Shown here: positions 37,401 through 48,117 of the stretch, in pieces
Numbering within the stretch: the stretch's first letter is position 1
Layout: each line of letters starts with the position of its first letter
Source: Geosiphon pyriformis
Lineage: Eukaryota > Glomeromycota > Glomeromycetes > Archaeosporales > Geosiphonaceae
Direction: 5' to 3'
Assembly (NCBI GenBank): GCA_016748015.1
Contig: JAAOMT010000193.1
Location: 288,042 to 352,041 of the forward strand
Length of the DNA: 64,000 bases
Notes under the pieces: model-generated
The model's input: the letters and a program-made list of their open reading frames with translations, nothing else
Databases searched by the model: none
What the model was told of the DNA's origin: nothing
Made by a program: the position numbers and the translations under genes

Positions 37401-39589
37401 ATTCTTCTAAAGAATTCAATTAATAAATAATAGTTTCATTTACTAAATAATATATAAGTAAGTTTTATAATATTTTTATTATAATAATTTAGTTTTTAAT
37501 ATTATATTTATTATTATTGTTATAATTAGATATAATATATTAACAAATAACAATAAAAATAATTAAAAAATAATTTAACTTTAATAAGTAAAATATTTTA
37601 ATGAAAATTTAATATATATAAAGTTAATTTTATAAATATTTTAATTGCTATTTTTTTTAAAAGATAACAAAATATCTGAAAATAAAAAAATAGTTTATAT
37701 TATTAACAAAAAATAATATATTAATATAATTTTATGTTTTACATTAACATTTTTAGAATTTAATATCAAATATTAATTGTATTTTTTAATAAATATTTAT
37801 TTAATATATTTTACAAAAACTAAAAATTTTACAAATTAAAAAAAGAAAAAAAATAACGAAAAAAATAAAAACATTAATATTATTATATTATATTAATCTT
37901 TACTTTAAATTTAATTTAAGTGTAAATAATTTTTAATAGCTTTAAAAAATCTTACTTATATATTTTTAAAAAAATTAATAATTAGATTAGTAATTATATT
38001 AATAATTTAGTTAATAACTAAATCAATAATTAATTCAATAATTAATTTAATAATTATATTAATAACTATTTTTAAATAATAAAATAACTAATTAAAAATA
38101 TCAGTAACTAATATATGTAATTAATTATAGTTAAATAAATAAATAAAAACTAAAAAATAAAAGTTTTAATTATAATATTATGTTTGAATAATTTATACTA
38201 TTTATGATTTTTATCCAATTTTTGAATTATAATACTAATTATTAAAAATTTAATTATTTTCTAAAAATAGAATAATTGATATTAAAAACTAAAAATTGTA
38301 ATTAATTTATTTTATATTTAAGATAAAAGATCATAAAAACAATAAAATTAGTTGTTTTTACTTATTTTAATATATTTTAAGTTTTGTAATTAATTGTGTT
38401 ATAAAAATATTGTTATAATATAACATTTAAAATTGTATAAAATAAGTTATACTTAAAGCAACTTTAAACAAATAAGCTTTGTTTTTTTAAAATATATTGA
38501 GTAATTTATAATACAAAATAAAAAACTTAATTAAATACTTGGTTTAATATTGAAACTTATCAAAAAATGACTTAAATTTAATAATTAAAATTTAAAAAAA
38601 ATAAAATTATAACAACTTATAATAATAAAATACAATTTTACAAACTTACTTTTAATGTTTTTTATATATATATAAAAATAATATATAAATAAATAAATTA
38701 TTTATTTTGGTTTTTTTAAGTACTAAAATTGTATAAATTTTGTAATAAATTTTAAATTACTTATAACATAATTAATCAATAAAAATTGGTTATTAATATT
38801 TTAAAAATATATAACAACTTTGATTTTTTGGTCAATAGTTTTTTTTTAATAATATTAATTTTTTAAAAATATTTTTAATAAAAAAATTAATTAGTAAACA
38901 AAACAAAAATTAATGTTTATATTATATAAATTATAAATTATTATATATTTAAATATAAATATAAAAAATATGTAATTATATATATTTATTTTGCAGTTAT
39001 ATAAATATTAGTATTATTTATAACAATAAAAACAATTTTAGTATTTATTGTTTCTAGTTTAGTAATCATATTTGATGTTTTTTATATTTAAACTAATATT
39101 AAAAATTTTTTAAACATAAAATTTTTCTTTAAATAACAATATAACAGTTTTTAAAAAATATTTATTCTTAATATTTGTTTATTTTTATATATTAAAATTA
39201 TACTTATTGAATTTTTTTTTAAAACAACTTTTATAAATTTATTAATATTATTAACAACTTTATTTAAAATTTGCTTATTTAATTTTTAATTATTAAAAAG
39301 TATAAAAAGAAAACTTAAAAATTTAAAACATTGTTTTGTTTTAGGATTATTAACCCAAAACAAAAACCATTTATAAGAAACTGTTATTTAAAACAAAAGT
39401 TTGTTAAATTGTTTTTGATCTTTATTTGTTAATGATTGAACTATTACTTTTTTGAATAAAATAAAAAAATATGATGTATTTAAAGTAGGTTTTTGATTAT
39501 TCACTATTTTTAATTAATATTTAAATCAGTTATCAATAATAAATACTTAATATACAAGGTTTTTTATTTGTAAATAATGAAGCTATTAC
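37400..39589 (-). mobile_element. hAT-like transposon arm (left, inverted copy)
   Basis: This is the reverse complement of 43,916-46,200. It is nearly identical next to 39,589, with one difference in the first 200 bp or so by eye, and drifts to several per cent towards 37,400. It therefore carries the same decayed hAT-like transposase. It lacks the first 340 bp because it is cut in mid-frame by the Tn5 mosaic end at 39,590, so its right boundary is not a natural element end. Confidence 0.6.
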
Positions 39590-39608
39590 CTGTCTCTTAT
39601 ACACATCT
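39590..39608. other. Tn5/Nextera mosaic-end sequence (artefact)
   Basis: The sequence is exactly CTGTCTCTTATACACATCT, the 19-bp reverse complement of the Tn5 mosaic end used in Nextera libraries. On its right the gene B copy stops abruptly inside an exon. On its left the hAT-like arm stops in mid-frame. The two sides are joined in the assembly only through this adapter. Confidence 0.95.
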
Positions 39609-40120
39609 TCATTAATAGTGCTAATTCCCGTAACATTGATGACAAGGATCAGAGGCAGTAGCTGGTCGATTTGTCTTTTTGATACAGTATCACCCATTCT
39701 ATAAATAAAGATAAAGTTAATACTTTTTAATTTTGATTAGAAATTATTCTTTATTTTATACCCTATTGGAACATCCAAGATATTCTACGTATGCCAACTT
39801 TGAATTTGAATTTTTGTTTTACAATTGTAATCTCCTTCACATACCTTAATATTCAATAAAATAATATTATATATATAGAAGTATAATTCATATAAATAAC
39901 AATCTCTTACCCGCTTCTTATGCATACAGTCATGATCTAGAATTTTGTAGCCGTTACTAAGACTACCACCTCCTAGGGATACCGTATCAAACATATATAA
40001 GTCTAACACTGAGGGTACTTCTATAAGTGGCACTTGTATGCATCGAATAGTTGACAATAATGGGCGCCAAATGGCCTTTTTTGTTTCAATAAAGCTAGTA
40101 GACAAAGCATAATCGCCCAT
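39609..40120 (-). pseudogene. Gene B copy 1: USP-like protein, 3' part cut off by adapter
   Basis: Exons on the minus strand are 40120-39911, 39844-39789 and 39698-39609, the last truncated by the mosaic end. Introns are GT-AG and phases agree. It codes for SLSNGYKILDHDCMHKKR, then VCEGDYNCKTKIQIQSWHT and MGDTVSKRQIDQLLPLILVI. Two Cys-containing stretches before a hydrophobic strand are reminiscent of the middle of a ubiquitin-specific protease, and copy 2 supplies a His-box-like end. The upstream Cys box is not visible, so earlier exons may be missing. Identification as USP-like is inference. It differs from copy 2 by about three bases in 175 bp. Confidence 0.4.
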
Positions 40121-40215
40121 TAGTGATAATGTTATGGTAGTAAAGATAATATACCTTTACCTTCTTTACACATTTTATATATTTCATTTTCTCACTTGAT
40201 ACGATCACGGGGTTT

Positions 40216-40365
40216 ACAGGTTTTTACCCTATTGCAGGTTTTACCCAATCTATTGCCGGTTTTTACTAATCTATCGCAGGTTTTTACTAATCTATCGCAG
40301 GTTTTTACTAATCTATCGCAGGTTTTACATTAGATGGCTGATCATCGCAGGTTTTACTATTTGTT
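40216..40365. repeat. 21-bp minisatellite, CTATCGCAGGTTTTTACTAAT units
   Basis: Three near-perfect 21-bp units in the middle, with variant units on both sides (CTATTGCAGG, CTATTGCCGG, CATCGCAGG). The array lies between gene B copy 1 and gene A. A shorter copy lies at 43,461-43,545. There are no distinct spacers, so it is not a CRISPR array. Confidence 0.85.
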
Positions 40366-40455
40366 ATCTCAGATTTCACCCTGTCGTATCATAACTCTGG
40401 CTGTATTTTATTTTTTTGTGCTCTTTTCTCGTGTTCTCACTCCTTGCCTCGGTAA

Positions 40456-41910
40456 ATGAAAAAAAACTTCTCAAATTCAAAGGGTTTATATTTTTTGGAA
40501 TCCTCTAAACTTATTGTCAAACCAATAAATCGAGAAAAGATATTTGCCGTCTTTAAAAATCCTAAAGAGTTATTCACCGCCATATTCTCCCGCGTACCTT
40601 TTGAATCAGCGGCAATGCTATTTCGATAATCATGTCACATCCACGTGGAATTTTTTAAACTATCTCAAACGGATTACCCCCAAAAACAAACTTGATTTAG
40701 ATTATGAGTCAATTCATAACCAATGGGAAATGAAAATCAAGGAAATCAAATCAACTAGAGTGAGAAACTTGACTTTGACGAATTTTAAGGTAAGTTTTCT
40801 TGTTTAAGTTACACTCTCGTTAGAATTTCTTAATTCCCAGTTTTCAGGATTGATCTCATTATCACGAACTCTTGTTGATTTCTTTTTTCTTTTATATAGG
40901 AATCAAAAAAATCATTAGACGTCAATAAGTGGTGGGCTCAATGGGGTGTTGACCATTCTAAGAAAGAAGATCAAATTCCCGGACGAGCTTGCAAGTATTA
41001 TAGTAAGTATTTCATGATCTTTTGAAATTAGAAAACCGATAGAAATATAAATATAAATTTGTATATTCATATTTAGATGAAATCATAAAGTTACGTTTAA
41101 AAAATCAAGATGCTCTGACACAAGATTCTGAGGCGAGTGATAAATAATTTCATTTGGGAGGCTTTTTAATAACATTATTATATTTACAGGAAATGGCAAA
41201 ACTTGGATCACATAAGTCTGTTCAAGATCTCTTCCAAAAATACGTTAATCAACTCTCGGGAATAGGACCTGCAAATCACAATCATCCCGCGTTTTCAAAC
41301 ATTCTTTTTTTACCTGATAGAGAAAATTTATTATCTGTTTTTATCCAAGTCGATTTGAAAGAAATAGAAGGCCTTAATCTGCAAAATTTCACTTTAAACG
41401 CGACACAAAGATATGAATTAGGGAAATTATTCAAAAGAAAAATCGAAAATCCCCCCAAACAAATTAACATTAAAGATGATTCAATAATCATCTGTCCCAT
41501 TGACATTGGAATGATAGATTTTCCATCTATTGAAGATTCATCTGTTTATCATGATAACGGATGGGATAATGAATCAGATCTCGAAGAATTTGCAGCTGGT
41601 CTTACTAAATTAATGTATGTATAATTTCCTTTTCGACCATTTATTCACAAAATTTACGTTATTTTATTTAATCATTAGGGTCAATCCAGAAAAAAAAATG
41701 GATTATCGTGATATTAGTGAGAATACTTATACAGTGATGGTATTATCAAAGCTTTTTGAGCCCTTATTTGACAATATCATTTGCGTCAATATTTTTTGGT
41801 AAGTATTGGTTAAACCTTTTAACTACTTCATCATTACATTGACTTGAATCGCTCAACTATTTTTAGGGCTGAACAGGAGTCGCCTTCTTCTAAGAAAAGA
41901 AAGAATTTGG
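40456..41910 (+). pseudogene. Gene A: unknown multi-exon gene, frameshifted and truncated at its 3' end
   Basis: Exons are 40456-40789, 40900-41002, 41077-41132, 41190-41614, 41679-41798 and 41867-41910. The third intron (41,133-41,189) has a GC donor with good context (GAG|GCGAGT) and AG acceptor. Exon 1 starts at ATG 40,456 and has one surplus base near 40,621-40,625; removing it keeps all downstream phases. Readable parts are PINREKIFAVFKNPKELF, TSTWNFLNYL, WWAQWGVDHSKKEDQIPGRA, a D/E-rich stretch, ENTYTVMVLSKLFEPLF and SPSSKKRKN. The last segments recall an expanded Glomeromycotina family in which such a motif precedes a PDF...GEVKP nuclease-like domain. That domain would lie beyond 41,910, where an inverted copy of exon 1 starts instead. 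Function is unknown. Confidence 0.5.
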
Positions 41911-42313
41911 CCTTAAAATTCGTCAAAGTCAAGTTTCTCACTCTAGTTGATTTGATTTCCTTGATTTTCATTTCCCATTGGTTATGAATTGACTCATAAT
42001 CTAAATCAAGTTTGTTTTTGGGGGTAATCCGTTTGAGATAGTTTAAAAAATTCCACGTGGATGTGACATGATTATCGAAATAGCAATGCCGCTGATTCAA
42101 AAGGTACACGGGAGAATATGGCGGTGAATAACTCTTTAGGATTTTTAAAGACGGCAAATATCTTTTCTCGATTTATTGGGTTGAAAATAAGTTTAGAGGA
42201 TTCCAAAAAATATAAACCCTTTGAATTTGAGAAGTTTTTTTTCATTTACCGAGGCAAGGAGTGAGAACACGAGAGAAGAGCACAAAAAAATAAAATACAG
42301 CAAGAGTTATGAT
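41911..42313 (-). repeat. Inverted copy of the 5' flank and exon 1 of gene A
   Basis: This is the reverse complement of 40,388-40,790 with about 1-2% difference, and it shares the same surplus base. It ends exactly at the exon 1 donor site, so no intron is included. Together with gene A it forms a 400-bp inverted repeat around a 1.1-kb spacer. The right end meets the hAT-like terminus. Confidence 0.85.
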
Positions 42314-42315
42314 TG

Positions 42316-42741
42316 CAGGGACACGGACGTCCTGTCCATGCTGATGTCCCTGTGTAACATTGTACATGGACATTGTTCCACCATTTTTTATTTATGTCCT
42401 GGGCCGTGTTCTTTGATCTGAGCTACTAAAACTCTAATTACCTTTTTTATTAAATAAATATATAGTAAAACAATATTAATATCAATCAAAGCAATTTAAA
42501 ACCTTTTTACAAATTTTGTATCAATGTTTTAGGAGAACAAAAAGAAAAAAAAATTTTCTTAACAAAAAAGATCATATTATACAACATTTAAAAAAATGTA
42601 ATCATTTTCTCAATCAAACTACACCTAAGAAACAAGCAAAAATAAATAAGATAGTAATAGCTTCATTATTTACAAATAAAAAACCTTGTATATTAAGTAT
42701 TTATTATTGATAACTGATTTAAATATTAATTAAAAATAGTG
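42316..42741 (+). mobile_element. hAT-like 5' end (middle copy), cut by gap
   Basis: Begins CAGGGACACGGACGTCCTGT and is almost identical to 43,578-44,003. It includes the BED-finger-like frame 42,516-42,710 (DHIIQHLKKCNHFLNQTTP). It is immediately preceded by TATGATTG, as is the right copy. It stops at the 20-bp N-gap. Confidence 0.6.
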
Positions 42742-42761
42742 NNNNNNNNNNNNNNNNNNNN
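42742..42761. other. Assembly gap (20 N)
   Basis: A run of 20 N, probably of unknown true length. It joins hAT-like DNA to the inside of an intron of gene B copy 2. Confidence 0.98.
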
Positions 42762-42845
42762 TATCTTGGATGTTCCAATAGGGTATAAAATAAAGAATAA
42801 TTTCTAATCAAAATTAAAAAGTATTAACTTTATCTTTATTTATAG

Positions 42846-43269
42846 AATGGGTGATACCGTATCAAAAAGACAAATCGACCAGCGACTGCCTCTGATCCTT
42901 GTCATCAATGTTACGGGAATTAGCACCATTAATGAAAAGACATCTCTTCAGAACAAAGATTTACCAGAAGAAATCAATTTTCCTAAAGGAAATCAAATTA
43001 CAAAACAAAGGTAAATTTGAATTAAGTTTATCACTTACTGTATTTATTTATTAATTTTTTAATATAGATATCGCCTGATGGGAGTTTCTTTTTGTAACGA
43101 CATCCATCATATTGCCGATGTTCGTTTCGAAAATGTTAAAAATTCTGGCTGGTATCAATACGATGGGTTGCAAAAAACTTACAAAGCAAGGGCGATGGCA
43201 ATTGGAAGTTCGCGTCCTCCTCCCAAAAGTGGTTATACAATGGCTTTTGTCATCTATGGAAAGATTTAA
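42846..43269 (+). pseudogene. Gene B copy 2: 3' half of a USP-like gene, 5' half in gap
   Basis: Exons are 42846-43010 and 43068-43269, with a GT-AG intron and intact phase; the preceding intron is visible from 42,762. The first exon overlaps copy 1. The last reads RYRLMGVSFCNDIHHIADVR and SGWYQYDGLQKTYKARAM, ending in MAFVIYGKI. Its L-x-G-x-S-x-C...H-H-I-A-x-V-R...W-Y-x-Y-D-G resembles the catalytic His box of peptidase C19 (USP) enzymes, where G-H-Y-x-A precedes W-x-x-F-D-D. The rest of the gene is absent from this side. It may be intact in the genome and broken only in this assembly. Confidence 0.45.
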
Positions 43270-43460
43270 GTTTTTTGCAATAAAAACTGATCGTTATATG
43301 TAATAAAGAAGGATCTCTATTTTTAAGCTTACCTGTTTCAATAATAACAGTATTACTTGTTTGAATTTTCCATTCAAATTTGTGTCACTTAGTTTGGTCG
43401 ACTTTACAGTACCTTCAATTGGGTCTGCCCTCAAAAGAAGCCGTTGCTCTTAAAAAATGT

Positions 43461-43545
43461 CTATTTATCGCAGGTTTTACCCAATCTACCCAATCTATCA
43501 CAGGTTTTACATTAGATGGCTGATCATTGCAGGTTTTACTATTTG
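43461..43545. repeat. Second, shorter copy of the 21-bp minisatellite region
   Basis: TATCGCAGGTTTTACCCAAT, then ATCACAGG and ATTGCAGG variants, including the ATTAGATGGCTGATCAT spacer also found near 40,325-40,350. It shows that the flank of gene A was duplicated next to gene B copy 2. Confidence 0.8.
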
Positions 43546-43577
43546 TTATCTCAGATTTCACTGTCGTTTTATGATTG

Positions 43578-46200
43578 CAGGGACACGGACGTCCTGTCCA
43601 TGCTGATGTCCCTGTGTAACATTGTACATGGACATTGTTCCACCATTTTTTATTTATGTCCTGGGCCGTGTTCTTTGATCTGAGCTACTAAAACTCTAAT
43701 TACCTTTTTTATTAAATAAATATATAGTAAAACAATATTAATATCAATCAAAGCAATTTAAAACCCTTTTACAAATTTTGTATCAATGTTTTAGAAGAAC
43801 AAAAAGAAAAAAAAATTTTCTTAACAAAAAAGATCATATAATACAATATTTAAAAAAATGTAATCATTTTCTCAATCAAACTACACCTAAAAAACAAGCA
43901 AAAATAGATAAGATAGTAATAGCTTCATTATTTACAAATAAAAAACCTTGTATATTAAGTATTTATTATTGATAACTGATTTAAATATTAATTAAAAATA
44001 GTGAATAATCAAAAACCTACTTTAAATACATCATATTTTTTTATTTTATTCCAAAAAGTAATAGTTCAATCATTAACAAATAAAGATCAAAAACAATTTA
44101 ACAAACTTTTGTTTTAAATAACAGTTTCTTATAAATGGTTTTTGTTTTGGGTTAATAATCCTAAAACAAAACAATGTTTTAAATTTTTAAGTTTTCTTTT
44201 TATACTTTTTAATAATTAAAAATTAGGTAAGCAAATTTTAAATAAAGTTGTTAATAATATTAATAAATTTATAAAAGTTGCTTTAAAAAAAAATTCAATA
44301 AGTATAATTTTAATATATAAAAATAAACAAATATTAAGAATAAATATTTTTTGAAAACTGTTATATTGTTATTTAAAGAAAAATTTTATATTTGAAAAAT
44401 TTTTAATATTAGTTTAAATATAAAAAACATCAAATATAATTACTAAACTAGAAACAATGAATACTAAATTTGTTTTTATTGTTATAAATAATACTAATGT
44501 TTATATAACTGCAAAATAAATATAAATAATACTAATGTTTATATAACTGTAAAATAAATATATATAATAATTTATAATTTATATAATATAAACATTAATT
44601 TTTGTTTTGTCTACTAATTGAATTTTTGTATTAAAAAAATTTTTAAAAAATTAATATTATTAAAAAAACTATTGACCAAAAAATTAAAGTTGCTATATTT
44701 TTTAAATATTAATAACCAATTTTTATTAATCAATTATGTTATAAGTAATTTAAAATTTATCACAAAATTTATACAATTTTAGCACTTAAAAAAACCAAAT
44801 AAAATAATTTTTTTATATATATACTATTTTTTTATATACACAAAAAACATTAAAAATAAGTTTGTAAAATTGTATTTTATTATTATAAGTTATTATAATT
44901 TTATTTTTTTTAAATTTTAATTATTAAATTTAAGCCATTTTTTGATAAGTTTCAATATTAACCAGAAAATAATTATATCTATTAAATAATTATTATATTT
45001 AATTTATTTTGAAATTAAATCAAGTATTTAGTTAAGTTTTTTATTCTATATTATAAATTACTTAATATATTTTAACAAAACAAAACTTATTTGTTTAAAG
45101 TTGCTTTAAGTATAACTTATCTTATACAATTTTAAATGTTATATTATAACAATATTTTTACAATACAATTAATTACAAAACTTAAATAATATTAAAATAA
45201 GTAAAACAACTAATTTTATTGTTTTTATGATTTTTTATTTTAAATATAAAATAAATTAATTACAATTTTTAATTTTTAATATTAATTATTCTATTTTTAA
45301 AAATTAATTAAATTATTATAAAGTTTTATAAGTTTTATTTAAACAAATTAATATAATTATATAATAACAAATAATTATTTATTTAAATTTTTAATAATTA
45401 GTATTATAATTCAAAAATTAGGTAAAAATCATAAATAATATAAATTATTCAATCATAATATTATAATTAAAACTTTTATTTTTTAGTTTTTATTTATTTA
45501 TTTAACTATAATTAATTACATATATTAGTTATTAATATTTTTAATTGGTTATTTTATTTTTTAGAAATAATTATTAATATAATTATTAACTTAATTTTTG
45601 AATTAATTATTGATCTGATTATTAACTAAATTATTAGTATAATTACTAATCTAATTATTAATTTTTTTAAAAATATATAAATAAGATTTTTTAAAGCTGT
45701 AAAGAATTATTTACACTTAAATTAAATTTATTTAAAGTAAAAATTAATATAATAATATTAATGGTTTTATTTTTTTTCGTTATTTTTTTTCTTTTTTTAA
45801 TTTGTTTAATTTTTAGTTGTTGTAAAATATATTAAATAAATATTTATTAAAAAATACAATTAATATTTAATATTGAATTTTAAAAATGTTAATGTAAAAC
45901 ATAAAATTATATTAATATATTATTTTTTGTTAATAATATAAACTATTTTTTTATTTTCAGATATTTTGTTATCTTTTAAAAAAAATAGCAATTAAAATAT
46001 TTATAAAATTGATCTTATAAATTAAATTTTCATTAAAATATTTTACTTATTAAAGTTAAATTATTTTTTAATTATTTTTATTGTTATATAATACTGTTTT
46101 TCTTGTTGTTTATTAATATATTAGATCTAATTATAACAATAATATTGCATAATAATAAATTTTTAAAAAAACAATAATATATATAACAATAATTACAAAT
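43578..46200 (+). mobile_element. hAT-like DNA transposon (right copy), decayed
   Basis: Starts with CAGGG, the usual hAT terminus. An imperfect palindromic end (GGACACGGACGTCCTGTCC) follows, then a BED-type zinc-finger frame (43,778-43,972: HIIQYLKKCNHFLNQTTP). Past stops and frameshifts come hAT-transposase-like blocks: SYKWFLFWVNNPKTKQCFKFL, LGKQILNKVVNNINKFIKVA and SISIILIYKN. The first 110 bp keep G+C and CpG; the rest is extremely AT-rich. Its 3' end cannot be fixed; repeat similarity to the left arm fades near 46,200. A 38-bp unit is tandemly duplicated at about 44,483-44,560, absent from the left arm. Confidence 0.6.
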
Positions 46201-46560
46201 TAATATTAATAGTAAATATTATAGTAATAAATACTATTTAAAAATATCAAAAAAATATTATAATATGTTTTTTTATAAAATTACAAATATATATATATAT
46301 ATAATTTAATTAACAAGTTAATAAATAGCAAAAAAATAGTATTATATAACAATAAAATTAATAAAAAAGTAATTTAACTTTAATAAGTTAATTAAATTAG
46401 TAAAAATTTAATGTATAAAATTAATTTTATAAATACTTTAGTTATTATTTTTTTCAAAAAGAAAACAAAAAAAATCTAAAAATCTAAAAATAATTTATAT
46501 TGTTAACAAAAATTAACACGCTAATATAATTTTATATTTTATATTAATGTTATAAGTTAA
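45780..46560. repeat. Inverted pair of an AT-rich dispersed repeat
   Basis: The stretch 45,890-46,080 recurs in reverse orientation at about 46,350-46,560, and the same unit occurs at 9,540-9,800 (+) and 37,560-37,860 (-). Shared landmarks are AACTTTAATAAGT and GTTAACAAAAA(A/T)TAA. The pair forms a large imperfect palindrome centred near 46,210. Confidence 0.5.
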
Positions 46561-46760
46561 AACAAAATTTGAGTTAATTCGAAATTAACTTAAATTGATT
46601 TGAAATTCTAATTTAATTTAAGTTAATTCGGAATTATTAATTCAATACTGTGTTGATTTCAAATTAACTTAATCTATTATATTATTTGATTAATTGGCTA
46701 GTAAAAAGTTTTTTTTTTGTTAGCCAATTAAAAAAATTAAAGTTTTAATATTTAATGTAT
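46550..46760 (+). repeat. Left terminal inverted repeat of the integrase transposon
   Basis: About 200 bp matching the right end in reverse complement. It also contains smaller internal repeats of GTTAATTCGAAATTAACTT. Confidence 0.65.
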
Positions 46761-47039
46761 TTTTTATGGCTTTTCAACACTATTTATTATCAATAAATTA
46801 TGAATAGCTTATTTAAAAAACATTTTCTGACTTTTTTAAAAGTTATTTATTAGTTAGAAGTAAAATAAAACAAGCCAAAACTTTGTTTTCTTAAGATTAT
46901 ATAAACTAATGTAATAAGATATTAAAAAATATCTCTGAAAAAAAAAACTTTAATTTTAAATTAAAGTATTAAGTATATATTATCTTTTATTTTACATAAA
47001 TTAAAAAACAAAATATATTTTATCTTAAAAAACAAAAAA

Positions 47040-47860
47040 ACCAGTCTGTCTAAAAGAAAAATTATATAAAAAACTATGTGAATTTCATTTAGAAATAAGA
47101 TATAGAGAAATGAATAAAACTTATAACATAGTATATAATATTAATTTAATTTTTTATATAAAAGATACTAATAATTTTTTTTTTATAAATTAAAAATAAA
47201 TATGCTTGGATGCTTAAAAATATAGTAAAATAGTTTTGTTTTTATTATACTAGATATATTATATAACAATTTTTAGTTCAACTAATAACTGCAAATCTGA
47301 TTTTAATAAAAAACTTTATGTATTGTTTACAAGTAGATTTGGTTAATATGTACAATTGACTAGATAATTTTTATAAGTATATCTATTATACTTAAAATTT
47401 TTTTACAAAATTTTTTTGGACTATGGCTTTTTTTTTTAATGAAGCAAAAAAAGTAACAAGCTTTTTTTTCAATTTTTTACTATATTCAAATCTTTAATTA
47501 TTCTTCAAACAAATAATAAAAAAGAGTTTATAGTTAATATAATTAAAAAATTAACAAAAATATAGTTAACTATTTGTATTATAAATAAAAATTTAAAACA
47601 TTTTTAATTCCAAAAATTAATTGAACAAGCAATAATGTACTTTACTAAAAACTTTCAAAATAGATAAAAAATAAAGATATTAATAATTAGTTATATAGTT
47701 TATATTAAACAATATGTAAAAAACATTATTTTTATATTGGTTGAATTATTTAAACAATAACTAATTTATTTTTATGTTTTGATACAATAAACATAAAAAT
47801 TTTTACAGTTACTGGCTTTTTATTTTATCAAATAGTGTTTGAAAAAAAATTTTGCACGAA
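47040..47860 (+). pseudogene. Integrase (rve-type, KRBA2-like) pseudogene
   Basis: Read with stops, the plus strand gives a core-integrase series: SRFG-stop-YVQLTR, a Phe/Leu-rich strand, FTIFKSLIILQTNN-K-KEFIVNIIKKL (family: I-L-x-x-D-N-G-K-E-F), WLTICIINKNLKHF, and IEQAIMYFTKNFQNR. The second catalytic Asp of the D,D(35)E triad reads as Asn here and a Gly as Lys. About six stops occur, mostly at likely Trp or Gln positions. KRBA2/SCAND3-like integrases are abundant in Glomeromycotina genomes; the match is from memory of motif layout. Confidence 0.5.
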
Positions 47861-47979
47861 TTATTTTCTTTTTAAGTCATTTTTTAAACAATTAATTATG
47901 CAAAAAGAAAATTTTTCTAATAACTTGAATATAAAGCCAACTGATAAAAAGCCAATTCAACAGGAAATCAAAAATAATA

Positions 47980-48117
47980 ATGATCAGCAGTAAGACAGAT
48001 TATAACAAAAAAATAACCAACAATGGCAGTAAGATAATTAACAACAAAATAATCAGCAACAATAAAAACAACAAAATAATAGGTAAAAAAATAACCAGTA
48101 GCAACAACAAGATAATG
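47980..48117 (+). repeat. Gln/Asn-rich coding repeat, left half
   Basis: Repeats of CAACAA-GATAAT-type units follow the integrase in frame. In the Gln frame (QQ, DN, NNQQ) the stops are TAA or TAG, one step from CAA or CAG. Another frame (NNKII) stays open only because it avoids those codons. The right half lies at 58,784-59,095, beyond the nested gypsy element. Confidence 0.6.

Noticed and set aside
40216-40365. CRISPR-like array
   Set aside because: Units are contiguous 21-bp minisatellite repeats without unique spacers, in a eukaryotic context.
40544-40807. Frame starting with TTG at 40,544 as the start of gene A
   Set aside because: It lacks ATG. The frame from ATG 40,456 carries a more coherent protein up to the surplus base, after which both share the same frame.
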